From positions 1 through 12,612 of the forward strand of contig JAOUGR010000026.1 in NCBI GenBank assembly GCA_029857655.1: DNA of 12,612 nucleotides, given 5' to 3'. This stretch comes from Gammaproteobacteria bacterium. GTDB taxonomy: Bacteria; Pseudomonadota; Gammaproteobacteria; Steroidobacterales; Steroidobacteraceae. The translations under genes and the position numbers were made by a program. The stretch's first letter is position 1. Every line of letters begins with the position of its first letter. The notes below the pieces were generated by a model, which searched no databases, was not told the DNA's origin, and was given only the letters and a program-made list of their open reading frames with translations. This document shows, piece by piece, positions 1 through 6,589 of the stretch.

Positions 1-1465
1 CGAAGCGTATGCGGCAAGCGGCATTATCTGGACCGGCGGCGACGATGGCCTGGTGCATGTCAGCCGCGATGACGGCGCCAGTTGGAGCAACGTGACGCCG
101 CGCGGCCTGCCGGTCGATGCGACCATCGAAGCCATCGAGCCCTCGCGCCGGGAAGCGGGCACGGCCTATGTCGTGGCCCACCGCTACCGGCTGGACGATT
201 TCCGGCCCTACCTGTACCGGACGCGCGACTTCGGCAAGACCTGGCAGGCACTCACCGAGGGCCTGCCGGGCGACCTGCCGCTGTGGGTCGTCCGCGAGGA
301 TCCGGCCGATCCGGACTATCTCTACCTGGGCACCGATCGTGGCGTCTGGTTCTCGAGCGATGCCGGGCAACGCTGGCGCGAATTGCGGCTGAATCTGCCG
401 TCCGCGACCGTCACCGACCTCGAGGTTAAGCACGGCGACCTGGTCGTGGGGACACGCGGACGCAGCATTTGGGTGCTGGAAGACGTGGCCGCACTCCGCG
501 CCCAGAAGACGCCCCCGGCCGCGACGGCGATCCTTTCGGTCGAAAACGGCATCCGCTTCCGTTCCGATCGTCGCTGGGACTACCAGCCGGCCGGCAAGCT
601 CCCGAATGCGCCTTACGGGGCGCTGATCAGCTATTGGCTGGCCGCGGAACCCGAGGGCAAGCTGGAACTGCTGATCACGGACGCCTCCGGGCAACTGGTG
701 CGCACGCTCAGCAGCGAGATCAAGCCGCCGAAATACGCGAAAGACGACCCGGATGAGCCGGCGGGCGAACCGAAGCCTGAATTGAAGAAGGACGCTGGCT
801 TCAATCGCGTCTCCTGGGACCTGCGCGTGGAAGGCGCGAAACGCATTCCCGCAAAGACCGACAGCGGCGGCGTGGAAACCGGCCCACTCGCAGCGCCCGG
901 ACGCTACACGCTGACGTTGCGCGGTGCGGGTGCTGACCTGCAGGCCGCGGTCGTGATCGAACCCGACCCGCGCGCACCGATGACTCCGGAGGACGTCGGA
1001 AAGAATGTCGCTTACACGCTCGCCGTTCGCGATGCGCTCAATACCATCGTGGACGACATTGCCGAGATTGCGGCGATACGAACGCAGGTCGGCGACCTGC
1101 GCGGCCGGCTCGACAGCAGCCCCACGATGGCCGGGCTCGCGGCGACCGCCGATCGCGTGCTCGCAGCCTGCGACACCATCGAAGGCGAACTGCACACGCC
1201 GAAAGCGGAGGTGAGTTACGACGTGCTCGCGGGCCGCGAAGGCGGCGCGAAATTGTATTCGCAACTCGGCTGGCTATACGACGAGAACGACTCGTCGGAC
1301 TATCCGCCGGCACAGGGATTGCGCGAGCGCTATGCCGAACTCGCCGCCGAATTGCAGCAGCGCCAGGACGAACTCGCAGCGCTTCGAAGCGGCGATCTCG
1401 CATTGCTCGAAAAACAGGTGGATGCGGCCGGATTGCCGCGCTTCATCGTGCCTGGAAGCCCATAA
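1..1465 (+). CDS. BNR-repeat (sortilin/VPS10-like) protein, 3' part
   Basis: The frame is open from base 2 with no start, so the N-terminal part lies outside the window; 487 residues are visible. The first ~140 contain three Asp-box (BNR) motifs of the S/T-x-D-x-G-x-x-W type: SRDDGASW (about 21-28), TRDFGKTW (74-81) and SSDAGQRW (118-125). These mark blades of a beta-propeller. The next ~200 residues look like an Ig-like FlgD-type fold (GFNRVSWDLR, then APGRYTLTL), and the last ~150 are helical and charged. This order matches the large (usually around 1000 aa) 'sortilin/glycosyl hydrolase, BNR repeat' proteins of Acidobacteria and Gammaproteobacteria, which are normally exported. Their substrate is unknown and the hydrolase label in databases is not proven. 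Only 27 bp separate it from the next gene, and no terminator is visible. The family is fairly sure, the role is not. Confidence 0.85.
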   Translation, partial: EAYAASGIIWTGGDDGLVHVSRDDGASWSNVTPRGLPVDATIEAIEPSRREAGTAYVVAHRYRLDDFRPYLYRTRDFGKTWQALTEGLPGDLPLWVVREDPADPDYLYLGTDRGVWFSSDAGQRWRELRLNLPSATVTDLEVKHGDLVVGTRGRSIWVLEDVAALRAQKTPPAATAILSVENGIRFRSDRRWDYQPAGKLPNAPYGALISYWLAAEPEGKLELLITDASGQLVRTLSSEIKPPKYAKDDPDEPAGEPKPELKKDAGFNRVSWDLRVEGAKRIPAKTDSGGVETGPLAAPGRYTLTLRGAGADLQAAVVIEPDPRAPMTPEDVGKNVAYTLAVRDALNTIVDDIAEIAAIRTQVGDLRGRLDSSPTMAGLAATADRVLAACDTIEGELHTPKAEVSYDVLAGREGGAKLYSQLGWLYDENDSSDYPPAQGLRERYAELAAELQQRQDELAALRSGDLALLEKQVDAAGLPRFIVPGSP

Positions 1466-1492
1466 AAAGCGATGCCTATAAACATCTGATAT

Positions 1493-1975
1493 ATGCGTAA
1501 ACCCATGAAAGTCATTGCACGTCCCGTGAATCCGCTCGAACTGAAGGCCAGCACACGTTCCGGATACCCGGAACCATTCCGATCACGCGTCGTGCCGCGC
1601 GAAAAACGCGCGCTCGGCGACGCCGCAGGGCTCACGAGGATCGGCGTGAATTACACGGTGCTGAAGCCGGGCCTGCAGTCCTCGATGCGCCACTGGCACA
1701 CGCATGAGGACGAGCTGGTGTACGTGCTGTCGGGTGAAGTCGTGCTGGTCACCGACGCCGGTGAGCAACCGCTGAAAGCGGGCCAGTACGCCGGCTTCCC
1801 CGCCGGTCATGCCGATGGCCATCATCTGATCAATCGCAGCAGCGAGCCGGCGGTGTATCTGGAGATCAGCAACCGCGACGCCGAGGACGCGGGGCATTAC
1901 CCGGACATCGACCTGCGCTGGAATGCGCCCGATGCGCGCGGCAAGTATTCGCACAAGGACGGCCGGTCGTACTGA
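1493..1975 (+). CDS. Small single-domain cupin protein (COG3837-like)
   Basis: A 160-aa protein with one cupin (double-stranded beta-helix) domain. Cupin motif 1 is intact: H67-W-H69, then E74, with G81 seven residues on, as in the HxHx4Ex6G pattern. Motif 2 follows as FPAG...H110...N114. H67, H69, E74 and H110 would bind one metal ion. The flanks (NPLELKASTRSGYPEPF at the start, GHYPDIDLRW near the end) resemble the uncharacterised COG3837 cupins, some of which are annotated as sugar- or small-molecule-binding proteins; no reaction can be assigned. A second ATG at 1505 (MKVIARP) could be the true start. Neither ATG has a clear Shine-Dalgarno sequence, and the gap before the gene is short and AT-rich. 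No signal peptide is seen, so it is probably cytoplasmic. It converges on the methyltransferase gene with a 23-bp gap. Confidence 0.85.
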   Translation: MRKPMKVIARPVNPLELKASTRSGYPEPFRSRVVPREKRALGDAAGLTRIGVNYTVLKPGLQSSMRHWHTHEDELVYVLSGEVVLVTDAGEQPLKAGQYAGFPAGHADGHHLINRSSEPAVYLEISNRDAEDAGHYPDIDLRWNAPDARGKYSHKDGRSY

Positions 1976-1998
1976 GCGGGGACCTGGCCCGTCGGCCG

Positions 1999-2790
1999 CT
2001 ACTGTTTGGTTGCGGTGATGATCTGGAAGTTACCAAAGAAATACGTGGTGCGTTCACACGTCCAGCCGCCCATCTCCTCCAGGCAGTCGAGCGGATCATG
2101 GGTGTCCCAGAGAGCGAGGCCGAGCGGTTCGAAGACCTTGAAGTAAGTCCAGCTCAAGGCGCGCAGCACCCACAATTCGGGACGATGGAATTCCGCCAGG
2201 TAGAGCTTCCCACCCGGGGCAAGCATGCGCCCCGCTTCCCTCAACGCCTGGGCCTTCAGGTTGTGCGGCAACTCGTGCAGCAGGAAGAACATGACATTGG
2301 CGGCGATATCGCTCTCGGGCCGCTTCATTGCCGTGGCATCGTCCTCGATGAAGTCCACCTTTCCCGAATAGCCGCCAAGCTTGCTCTGCGCGTGGACGAG
2401 CTCGTTGTGGATGAGATCCGCGATCACGACGCGCGCGGCACCCCCTCGTACGGCCGCATCCACGACCCGCGGCAGCACATTGCCAAACGCGCATGAAGTG
2501 ACCAGTACGTTCTTGTCTTTCAGGTCCGACTGGCTCAATCCCTGGACGATCTTCAGGACCAGGCGGTTGTACTGGAACAAGAGTATTGCCGAGATGACCG
2601 GCTGGAAATCCACCAGCTTGATGAGCCGCATGTTCGAGTAGATCGGGTACACGTGCGATTTTTCGCTGGCCTGGCCCGGCGACAGTCCGCGCAGGAGCAA
2701 GGCCCCGCGCGTGACCACGAAGAAGAACACGCCGGTCGATGCCGCGAGGAACAGCGCCGCCACCAGCCCATTGACGATCCAACTACTCAT
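1999..2790 (-). CDS. Membrane-anchored RquA-like SAM-dependent methyltransferase homologue
   Basis: 263 aa, with ATG at 2788-2790 preceded by GGGGAAG, a good ribosome binding site. Residues 4-27 form a hydrophobic N-terminal helix, so the enzyme is probably tethered to the inner membrane. The Rossmann core starts at about residue 94: beta1 is VLVTSCAFGNVLPRV (95-109), D125 closes beta2, and FFLLHELP (168-175) is followed by MLAPGGKLYLAEF. The classical GxGxG loop is replaced by CAFGNVLP. That loop, the FFLLHE.P motif and a preceding YPIYSNMRLIKLVDF segment resemble, from memory, RquA proteins. RquA converts ubiquinone to rhodoquinone by replacing a methoxy with an amino group. The RquA examples I recall lack this N-terminal helix, and no fumarate reductase or quinone gene is nearby, so a related quinone or lipid methyltransferase is a real alternative. 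A methyltransferase fold is sure; the RquA assignment is tentative. Confidence 0.8.
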   Translation of the reverse strand: MSSWIVNGLVAALFLAASTGVFFFVVTRGALLLRGLSPGQASEKSHVYPIYSNMRLIKLVDFQPVISAILLFQYNRLVLKIVQGLSQSDLKDKNVLVTSCAFGNVLPRVVDAAVRGGAARVVIADLIHNELVHAQSKLGGYSGKVDFIEDDATAMKRPESDIAANVMFFLLHELPHNLKAQALREAGRMLAPGGKLYLAEFHRPELWVLRALSWTYFKVFEPLGLALWDTHDPLDCLEEMGGWTCERTTYFFGNFQIITATKQ

Positions 2791-3080
2791 TGTGCTTCCC
2801 CGGGCGTCGAAATCGGGCCGATGTGCAACCCGACGACACCCTACCGCAGGAGCGGCCAGGATGCTTTGACGGGCATCAAATCAGCGCCGGTCCGCTGCAC
2901 GACCGAGGCGGTACTGATCAAGCGATCTGCTGTGCTGCCCGGCGGCTACGGACACGGAAAGGTCGCATTATCGGATGGATATAAGCATCCGATTTTTCCA
3001 CAAACAATTGAGCAGCATGAAATTGTCGAAGATTGTCCCCAATTGAGAGTCCCCAGCCGGTTTACGGACTTGGGGCGGGC
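2791..3080. other. Intergenic region without a supported gene
   Basis: This stretch lies between two minus-strand genes, the antitoxin upstream and the methyltransferase downstream. I find no protein with a recognisable family in any frame. It holds the hairpin at 2970-2997 and, around it, the only AT-rich patch nearby, with AATTG at 3006-3010, 3021-3025 and 3041-3045. A minus-strand promoter for the methyltransferase could lie in this patch (TTGTTT, 17 nt, then TTATAT or TATATC), but the match is poor. Confidence 0.5.
2970..2997 (+). terminator. Terminator-like hairpin with no gene assigned
   Basis: ATCGGATG (2970-2977) pairs perfectly with CATCCGAT (2986-2993) around an 8-nt loop. The run of five T at 2993-2997 begins at the last stem base. 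This has the shape of an intrinsic terminator for + strand transcription, but no + strand gene ends here. The stem is short and only moderately GC-rich. On the minus strand the hairpin is preceded by A's and lacks a U-tract, so it would not terminate the antitoxin transcript. Confidence 0.35.
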
Positions 3081-3359
3081 CTAAAGCGAGGCCTCCATGT
3101 AGGCCCGCAGCACGGCATTGATACGGGTCTGGTAGCCCGCACCTTGGGCCCTGAACCAGTCCAGGACATCGGCGTCGAGACGGAGCGAAATCGCCGCCTT
3201 TCTGGGTACCGGCGGCAGCCCCTGGTGGGCTATGCCGCGGACGATTTCGGCGACGGCCGTGGCGGGTTCAGCGGCAGGCAGGGCTGCCTCTTCCGGTGAC
3301 CCTGCCGGGCTTTCAACGCGCGGTGGGCGGCTGAATCTCGAGAAGAACCCCTTGGCCAT
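3081..3359 (-). CDS. BrnA-type (DUF4415) antitoxin, solitary
   Basis: 92 aa, starting at ATG 3357-3359 with a G-rich stretch (GGGAACGGGGG) just upstream. The frame stays open to 3461, but those codons run through the palindrome and promoter region, so I prefer the internal start. The C-terminal ~40 residues match the BrnA/DUF4415 ribbon-helix-helix domain: strand AAISLRLD (55-62), helix ADVLDWFRAQ, then the family signature GYQTRINAVLRAYM (75-88). BrnA proteins neutralise the RNase toxin BrnT and repress their own operon as DNA-binding dimers. The first ~50 residues are Pro/Ala-rich and poorly conserved. brnT normally lies directly upstream of brnA; here that position holds a divergent, unrelated secreted-protein gene, and no BrnT-like frame is seen downstream. 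The protein is therefore an orphan antitoxin or a stand-alone regulator. Confidence 0.85.
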   Translation of the reverse strand: MAKGFFSRFSRPPRVESPAGSPEEAALPAAEPATAVAEIVRGIAHQGLPPVPRKAAISLRLDADVLDWFRAQGAGYQTRINAVLRAYMEASL

Positions 3360-3400
3360 GACACCCCCGTTCCCGGTCGAATCCGATTGGTAGTGACGAA

Positions 3401-3412
3401 TTGTATATACAA
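3401..3412. promoter_or_regulatory. Perfect 12-bp palindrome, candidate BrnA operator
   Basis: TTGTATATACAA is a perfect inverted repeat located between two divergent genes, 41 bp from the antitoxin start and 60 bp from the secreted-protein start. It contains -10-like hexamers on both strands (TATATA and TATACA, and TACAAT on the minus strand overlapping it by one base). A bound repressor would therefore block promoter opening. Ribbon-helix-helix antitoxins typically bind such short palindromes over their own promoter. That BrnA binds here, and that it also controls the divergent gene, is inferred. Confidence 0.6.
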
Positions 3413-3472
3413 ACCCGATGGCCAGGCGACCGACGTTGAAGCTGACAGGACCCCCTACCAACGGAGCCTTCC

Positions 3473-4258
3473 ATGAACCGTTTCAGCCTCCGGGCCGCTG
3501 CCCTGCTGGCCCTGTTCCTCCCCCTCGCCGCGCTAGCTCGCCAGCCGGTGGACGTCCAGATTTACGACCGCACGGCCGGTCGTCTGCTGCCCGTCTATTC
3601 GCATGCCGGGGAGCGCTATGTCGCCGGCGAGCCGGGCCACGAATACGAGGTCCGGATTCGCAACCGCTGCCCCGGGCGGGTGCTCGCCGTCACCTCGGTG
3701 GACGGGGTCAATGTGATCAACGGAGGCACGGCCGCCGCCAACCAGAGCGGCTATGTCCTGGACTCCTACGGGAGGGTCCAGATCGATGGCTGGCGCAAGA
3801 GCATGAACGAAGTCGCGGCGTTCTATTTCACGTCGCTCCCGGACTCCTACGCCGCGCGTACTGGCCGGCCCGACAACGTGGGGGTCATCGGTGTCGCACT
3901 GTTCCGCGAGCGTGTGGTACGGCCCCTGCTGCAGGAACGGGACTCGGTGGCCGCAGCCGATGCCGAGCCGTTGGACCGGGGTTCCCGGCCCGATGCGCCC
4001 GCTGCCGCGTCTGAATCACGGCGTGACAGCGCCAAGGCCGAAGGAATGGTGGGCCGGTTGGGCACCGGCCACGGCGAGCGGCGGGATTCCGGGGCAACCT
4101 GGACGAATTTTGAGCGCGCCAGCGACCAGCCCGAGTCCGTGATACGGATTTTCTACGACTCGCACCGGAATCTGGTGGCCCAGGGTGTCATTCCGTCCCG
4201 GCACTACGCCCAAAACATGCCGGATCCGTTCCCGGGCGGGTTCGTGCCGGATCCTTGA
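3473..4258 (+). CDS. Secreted conserved protein of unknown function
   Basis: 261 aa, with ATG 3473-3475 preceded by GGAG at good spacing. Residues 1-22 are a signal peptide (basic MNRFSLR, hydrophobic core, cleavage probably after ALA), giving a periplasmic or surface protein. The first half, to about residue 150, is the better structured part: VDVQIYDRTAGRLLPVY, then RIRNRCPGRVLAVTSVDG, then GYVLDSYGRVQIDGWRKS, then AAFYFTSLPDSYAARTGRP and NVGVIGVALF. It looks like a beta-rich domain and resembles hypothetical proteins I recall from Beta- and Gammaproteobacteria, for which no function is known to me. Residues ~155-210 are a polar, low-complexity linker. A second conserved patch follows (TNFERASDQPESVIRIFYDS, then LVAQGVIPS), and the tail has a repeated PDP. 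It is divergent from the BrnA gene. I do not recognise a function. Confidence 0.85.
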   Translation: MNRFSLRAAALLALFLPLAALARQPVDVQIYDRTAGRLLPVYSHAGERYVAGEPGHEYEVRIRNRCPGRVLAVTSVDGVNVINGGTAAANQSGYVLDSYGRVQIDGWRKSMNEVAAFYFTSLPDSYAARTGRPDNVGVIGVALFRERVVRPLLQERDSVAAADAEPLDRGSRPDAPAAASESRRDSAKAEGMVGRLGTGHGERRDSGATWTNFERASDQPESVIRIFYDSHRNLVAQGVIPSRHYAQNMPDPFPGGFVPDP

Positions 4259-4273
4259 GCCTTCCCGCGCCAT

Positions 4274-4317
4274 AATCCCGTGCCGGACCGGTAATCCTGG
4301 CCGGCCGGCACGGGATT
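4274..4317 (+). repeat. 13-bp inverted repeat (hairpin) abutting the AlaX start codon
   Basis: AATCCCGTGCCGG (4274-4286) is perfectly complementary to CCGGCACGGGATT (4305-4317), with an 18-nt spacer that itself carries CCGG pairs. It begins 15 nt after the stop of the secreted-protein gene and ends 2 nt before the AlaX ATG. No T-run follows, so it is not a standard terminator. As RNA it would occupy the whole region where the AlaX ribosome binding site should be. It could act as a transcript end for the upstream gene or a translational brake on AlaX. Confidence 0.7.
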
Positions 4318-4319
4318 CA

Positions 4320-5033
4320 ATGACCACCGAGCTCCTTTTTCGCGACGATGCCTACCTGACGACCGCCACGGCTCGAGTCACATCGGCCGGCGATGGCTTC
4401 ATCGAGCTCGACCGCACGATTTTTTATCCGCTCGGCGGTGGACAGCCCGGCGATACCGGATTTCTGGTGCGCGAATCCGGTGAACGAATCGTCATCGCCG
4501 ACACGCGCAAGGGCGGCACCCCCGATGCCGTGCGTCATCTGCTCGCAGCAGGCGCCCTGCCGCCGGAATCGGGCGAGCAGGTTTCACTGGAGCTCGACTG
4601 GCCGCGCCGCTACGCGCTGATGCGGCTGCACACGGCGCTGCACGTGATGTCCTGCGTCGTCATCGCGCCGGTGACCGGTGGAAACATTTCTCCGGACAAG
4701 GCGCGGCTCGATTTCGACATCGACATGACGCTGCTCGATTCAGCGATGATCGAGCACGGCACGAATGAGCTGGTCGCGCGCGGCGTGGACACGGAAACCG
4801 TATGGATCACCGACGCCGAACTCGACGCGCAGCCTGAACTGGTCAAGACCATGAGCGTGCAGCCGCCGCGCGGCGCGGGCAGAATCCGGCTGCTGCGAAT
4901 TCCCGGCATCGACCTGCAGCCCTGCGGCGGCACGCACGTGAAGAATATCGCCGAGATCGGCGGCATCCGCGTGTTACGGATCCGCAATGAGGGAAAACGC
5001 AACAAGCGCGTTGAGATTGCCCTCGTCGACTGA
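4320..5033 (+). CDS. AlaX-type alanyl-tRNA editing protein
   Basis: 237 aa and cytoplasmic. It is a free-standing homologue of the AlaRS editing domain, which hydrolyses Ser-tRNA(Ala) (and in some members Gly-tRNA(Ala)) to prevent mistranslation. All expected marks are present: the N-terminal glycine motif GGGQPGDTG (39-47) and the four zinc ligands H104 and H108 (HTALH) plus C202 and H206 (CGGTH). The length fits the medium AlaX-M class rather than the ~150-aa AlaX-S class. I chose ATG 4320-4322 because MTTELLFRDDAYL is the usual family N-terminus; the frame runs open back to 4185, but those residues look unrelated and overlap the preceding gene. No Shine-Dalgarno sequence is visible; the upstream bases form a strong inverted repeat, which may control translation. 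It may also be leaderless. Confidence 0.95.
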   Translation: MTTELLFRDDAYLTTATARVTSAGDGFIELDRTIFYPLGGGQPGDTGFLVRESGERIVIADTRKGGTPDAVRHLLAAGALPPESGEQVSLELDWPRRYALMRLHTALHVMSCVVIAPVTGGNISPDKARLDFDIDMTLLDSAMIEHGTNELVARGVDTETVWITDAELDAQPELVKTMSVQPPRGAGRIRLLRIPGIDLQPCGGTHVKNIAEIGGIRVLRIRNEGKRNKRVEIALVD

Positions 5034-5041
5034 TCCGGCGG

Positions 5042-5071
5042 TTGGCACGCTCGCGGCGCGGCGCGTACAAT
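5042..5071 (+). promoter_or_regulatory. Sigma70-type promoter of the protease gene
   Basis: TTGGCA (5042-5047, five of six bases of TTGACA) is followed after 18 bp by TACAAT (5066-5071, five of six bases of TATAAT). Transcription would start at about 5078. This leaves a leader of roughly 20 nt that contains GAGGGG, a strong ribosome binding site, about 8 nt before ATG 5100. It sits in the 66-bp gap after the AlaX stop, so the protease gene can be expressed on its own. Confidence 0.65.
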
Positions 5072-5099
5072 TCCCCCACGAACAACGAGGGGAATTCTC

Positions 5100-6488
5100 A
5101 TGCCTAGTAAATATGTAAAGTGGATCATTCCACTAACGATGTTGTGTCTCGCGGCTCCGGCCGGCGCACAAAACATATTCCGCGGAATGCCAAGCACCGC
5201 TGACGGCTACAGCACCTATGACGCCGACATGATCAATGTCGAGAACGTCTCGCAGACCGGTGCAGGCGTGTATGTCGCGGTCCTCGACACCGGGCTCGCA
5301 CCCAACTGGAAAGACTATTTCCCCGCGGCTCGCGTCGCCGAAAAGCTTGGCAAGGGTTTTGTCCAGTCCGTGTCGTTCAAGGCGCACAAGGACGACTGCG
5401 GCTTCGGCATCACGGTCGGCGGCATGCGCGAAACGACATTTGTCGGCTCGCGCGGATCCGAGCACGGCACGCATGTGACCAGCACGATCCTCGGCTTCTT
5501 CTACCGCAGCAACTTCGATGCGGTGCAGGGTTTCACGATCCCGCCGATCATGGTGCGCGGCATCGCGCCGAACGTCACGGTGATCCCGGTCAAGGTGCTG
5601 GCGGATTACCAGGTCCCGCAACTGCCGAAATGCGACGACCCGGATATTTCCACGGCCTCCCAGCTGGTGGTCTTCGGGACTGACGCCATGGTCGCCGCAG
5701 GAATCAACTACGTCACTGATCTCGCGATCGCCGGTTATCGCCCCATGGTCATCAATATGAGCCTGGGCGGCGGCGCTCTCGATCCGGTGGAGCAGGCCGC
5801 GATCGACCGTGCGATCGCCAATGGTGTCGTTATCGTCGCTTCGGCGGGCAACTCAGGTAACGCCGGCATGGGCTATCCGGGCGCCTACGCGCCAGTGATC
5901 TCGGTTGCGGCCGCAGGCTGGAACAACGCCTGGGTTGATCCGGCCGTCACGCAGATTTACCGCATGTTCTGGCTACAGAACGGCGGCGATTTCGTCCCAC
6001 CGCTCTTTGCCGGCGGCGGCGATGTCCCGGAGCCGACGCCGACTGCCTCAGGCATCCTGAACAACGCGGCGTACATTGCGAACTTCAGCAGCCGCGAACT
6101 CGCGGGGCAGCAACTCGATGTGGCGGCGCCCGGTGTGTGGGTCCGCGGACCATTCGCCGGATTCCCGGGCTACAGTCACCTGCCGTGGTGGTCCAGTGGC
6201 ATCGGCGACCTGATGGGTCGCAACCCGGGCAATTTCTACTACGTCAGCGGCACCTCAATGGCAGCTCCGCATGTGACTGCCGCTGCTGCGCTGATGCTGG
6301 AAAAGAATCCGTCATTGAGCCAGGCGCAGGTCGAAAGCATCCTGAAAAGCACGGCCTTGTCGATCCCGGCTGGCTTTGGCGGCGACTTCCAGATCACCGC
6401 CGGGTTCTCCAACATTCAGGTCTGGGGAACCGACGCCACGGGTTCCGGCCTGATCCAGGTTGACGCTGCGATCGCCGCGACGCCCTGA
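5100..6488 (+). CDS. Secreted S8 (subtilisin-family) serine protease
   Basis: 462 aa. Residues 1-23 are a signal peptide ending PAGA|QN, so the enzyme is exported. The catalytic triad is complete and in S8 order: D63 (VAVLDTG), H122 (EHGTH) and S386 (SGTSMAAPH), with oxyanion-hole N251 (SAGNSGN). It is a secreted endopeptidase of unknown substrate. No I9-type propeptide is evident, since only ~39 residues separate the predicted cleavage site from the catalytic Asp. The D-to-H segment is longer than in classical subtilisin and there is an insertion at about 265-330. The mature chain has exactly two cysteines, C100 (KDDCGF) and C178 (PKCDDP), which could form a disulphide. No C-terminal sorting or autotransporter domain is seen. 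The gene has its own promoter and terminator and is probably monocistronic. Confidence 0.95.
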   Translation: MPSKYVKWIIPLTMLCLAAPAGAQNIFRGMPSTADGYSTYDADMINVENVSQTGAGVYVAVLDTGLAPNWKDYFPAARVAEKLGKGFVQSVSFKAHKDDCGFGITVGGMRETTFVGSRGSEHGTHVTSTILGFFYRSNFDAVQGFTIPPIMVRGIAPNVTVIPVKVLADYQVPQLPKCDDPDISTASQLVVFGTDAMVAAGINYVTDLAIAGYRPMVINMSLGGGALDPVEQAAIDRAIANGVVIVASAGNSGNAGMGYPGAYAPVISVAAAGWNNAWVDPAVTQIYRMFWLQNGGDFVPPLFAGGGDVPEPTPTASGILNNAAYIANFSSRELAGQQLDVAAPGVWVRGPFAGFPGYSHLPWWSSGIGDLMGRNPGNFYYVSGTSMAAPHVTAAAALMLEKNPSLSQAQVESILKSTALSIPAGFGGDFQITAGFSNIQVWGTDATGSGLIQVDAAIAATP

Positions 6489-6513
6489 TCGCGGAGTTCA
6501 TCTGACCTGCAGG

Positions 6514-6544
6514 CGCCGCCGCAAGCGATTGCGGCGGCGTTTTT
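6514..6544 (+). terminator. Intrinsic terminator of the protease gene
   Basis: CGCCGCCGCAA (6514-6524) pairs perfectly with TTGCGGCGGCG (6529-6539), an 11-bp stem closed by a GCGA tetraloop of the stable GNRA type and followed directly by TTTTT (6540-6544). It lies 26 bp after the protease stop codon. There is no T-run on the other strand, so it is directional and would not efficiently stop the converging operon. Confidence 0.93.
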
Positions 6545-6589
6545 ATGGCACGCCGGTGGTAAGGCCAGCCGCTCGCGGCGTCGAGGAAA

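Noticed and set aside
1..1465. Calling the BNR protein a sialidase
   Set aside because: Asp boxes are shared by many propellers; no sialidase catalytic residues (Arg triad, FRIP motif) are visible in this part.
3006..3045. AATTG repeated three times
   Set aside because: Five-base words in an AT-rich patch with uneven spacing (15 and 20 bp); too little information for a regulatory repeat.
2653..3084. 143-aa + strand open frame across the 2791-3080 gap
   Set aside because: Starts antisense inside the methyltransferase and has no protein-like pattern; the AT-rich patch and hairpin fit non-coding DNA better.
3360..3461. Longer start (GTG/ATG upstream) for the BrnA gene, adding 34 residues
   Set aside because: The added codons cross the palindrome and promoter region and encode nothing family-like; ATG 3357-3359 has a G-rich site upstream.
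4185..4319. N-terminal extension of the AlaX frame
   Set aside because: It overlaps the end of the secreted-protein gene, and MTTELLFRDDAYL is the normal family start.
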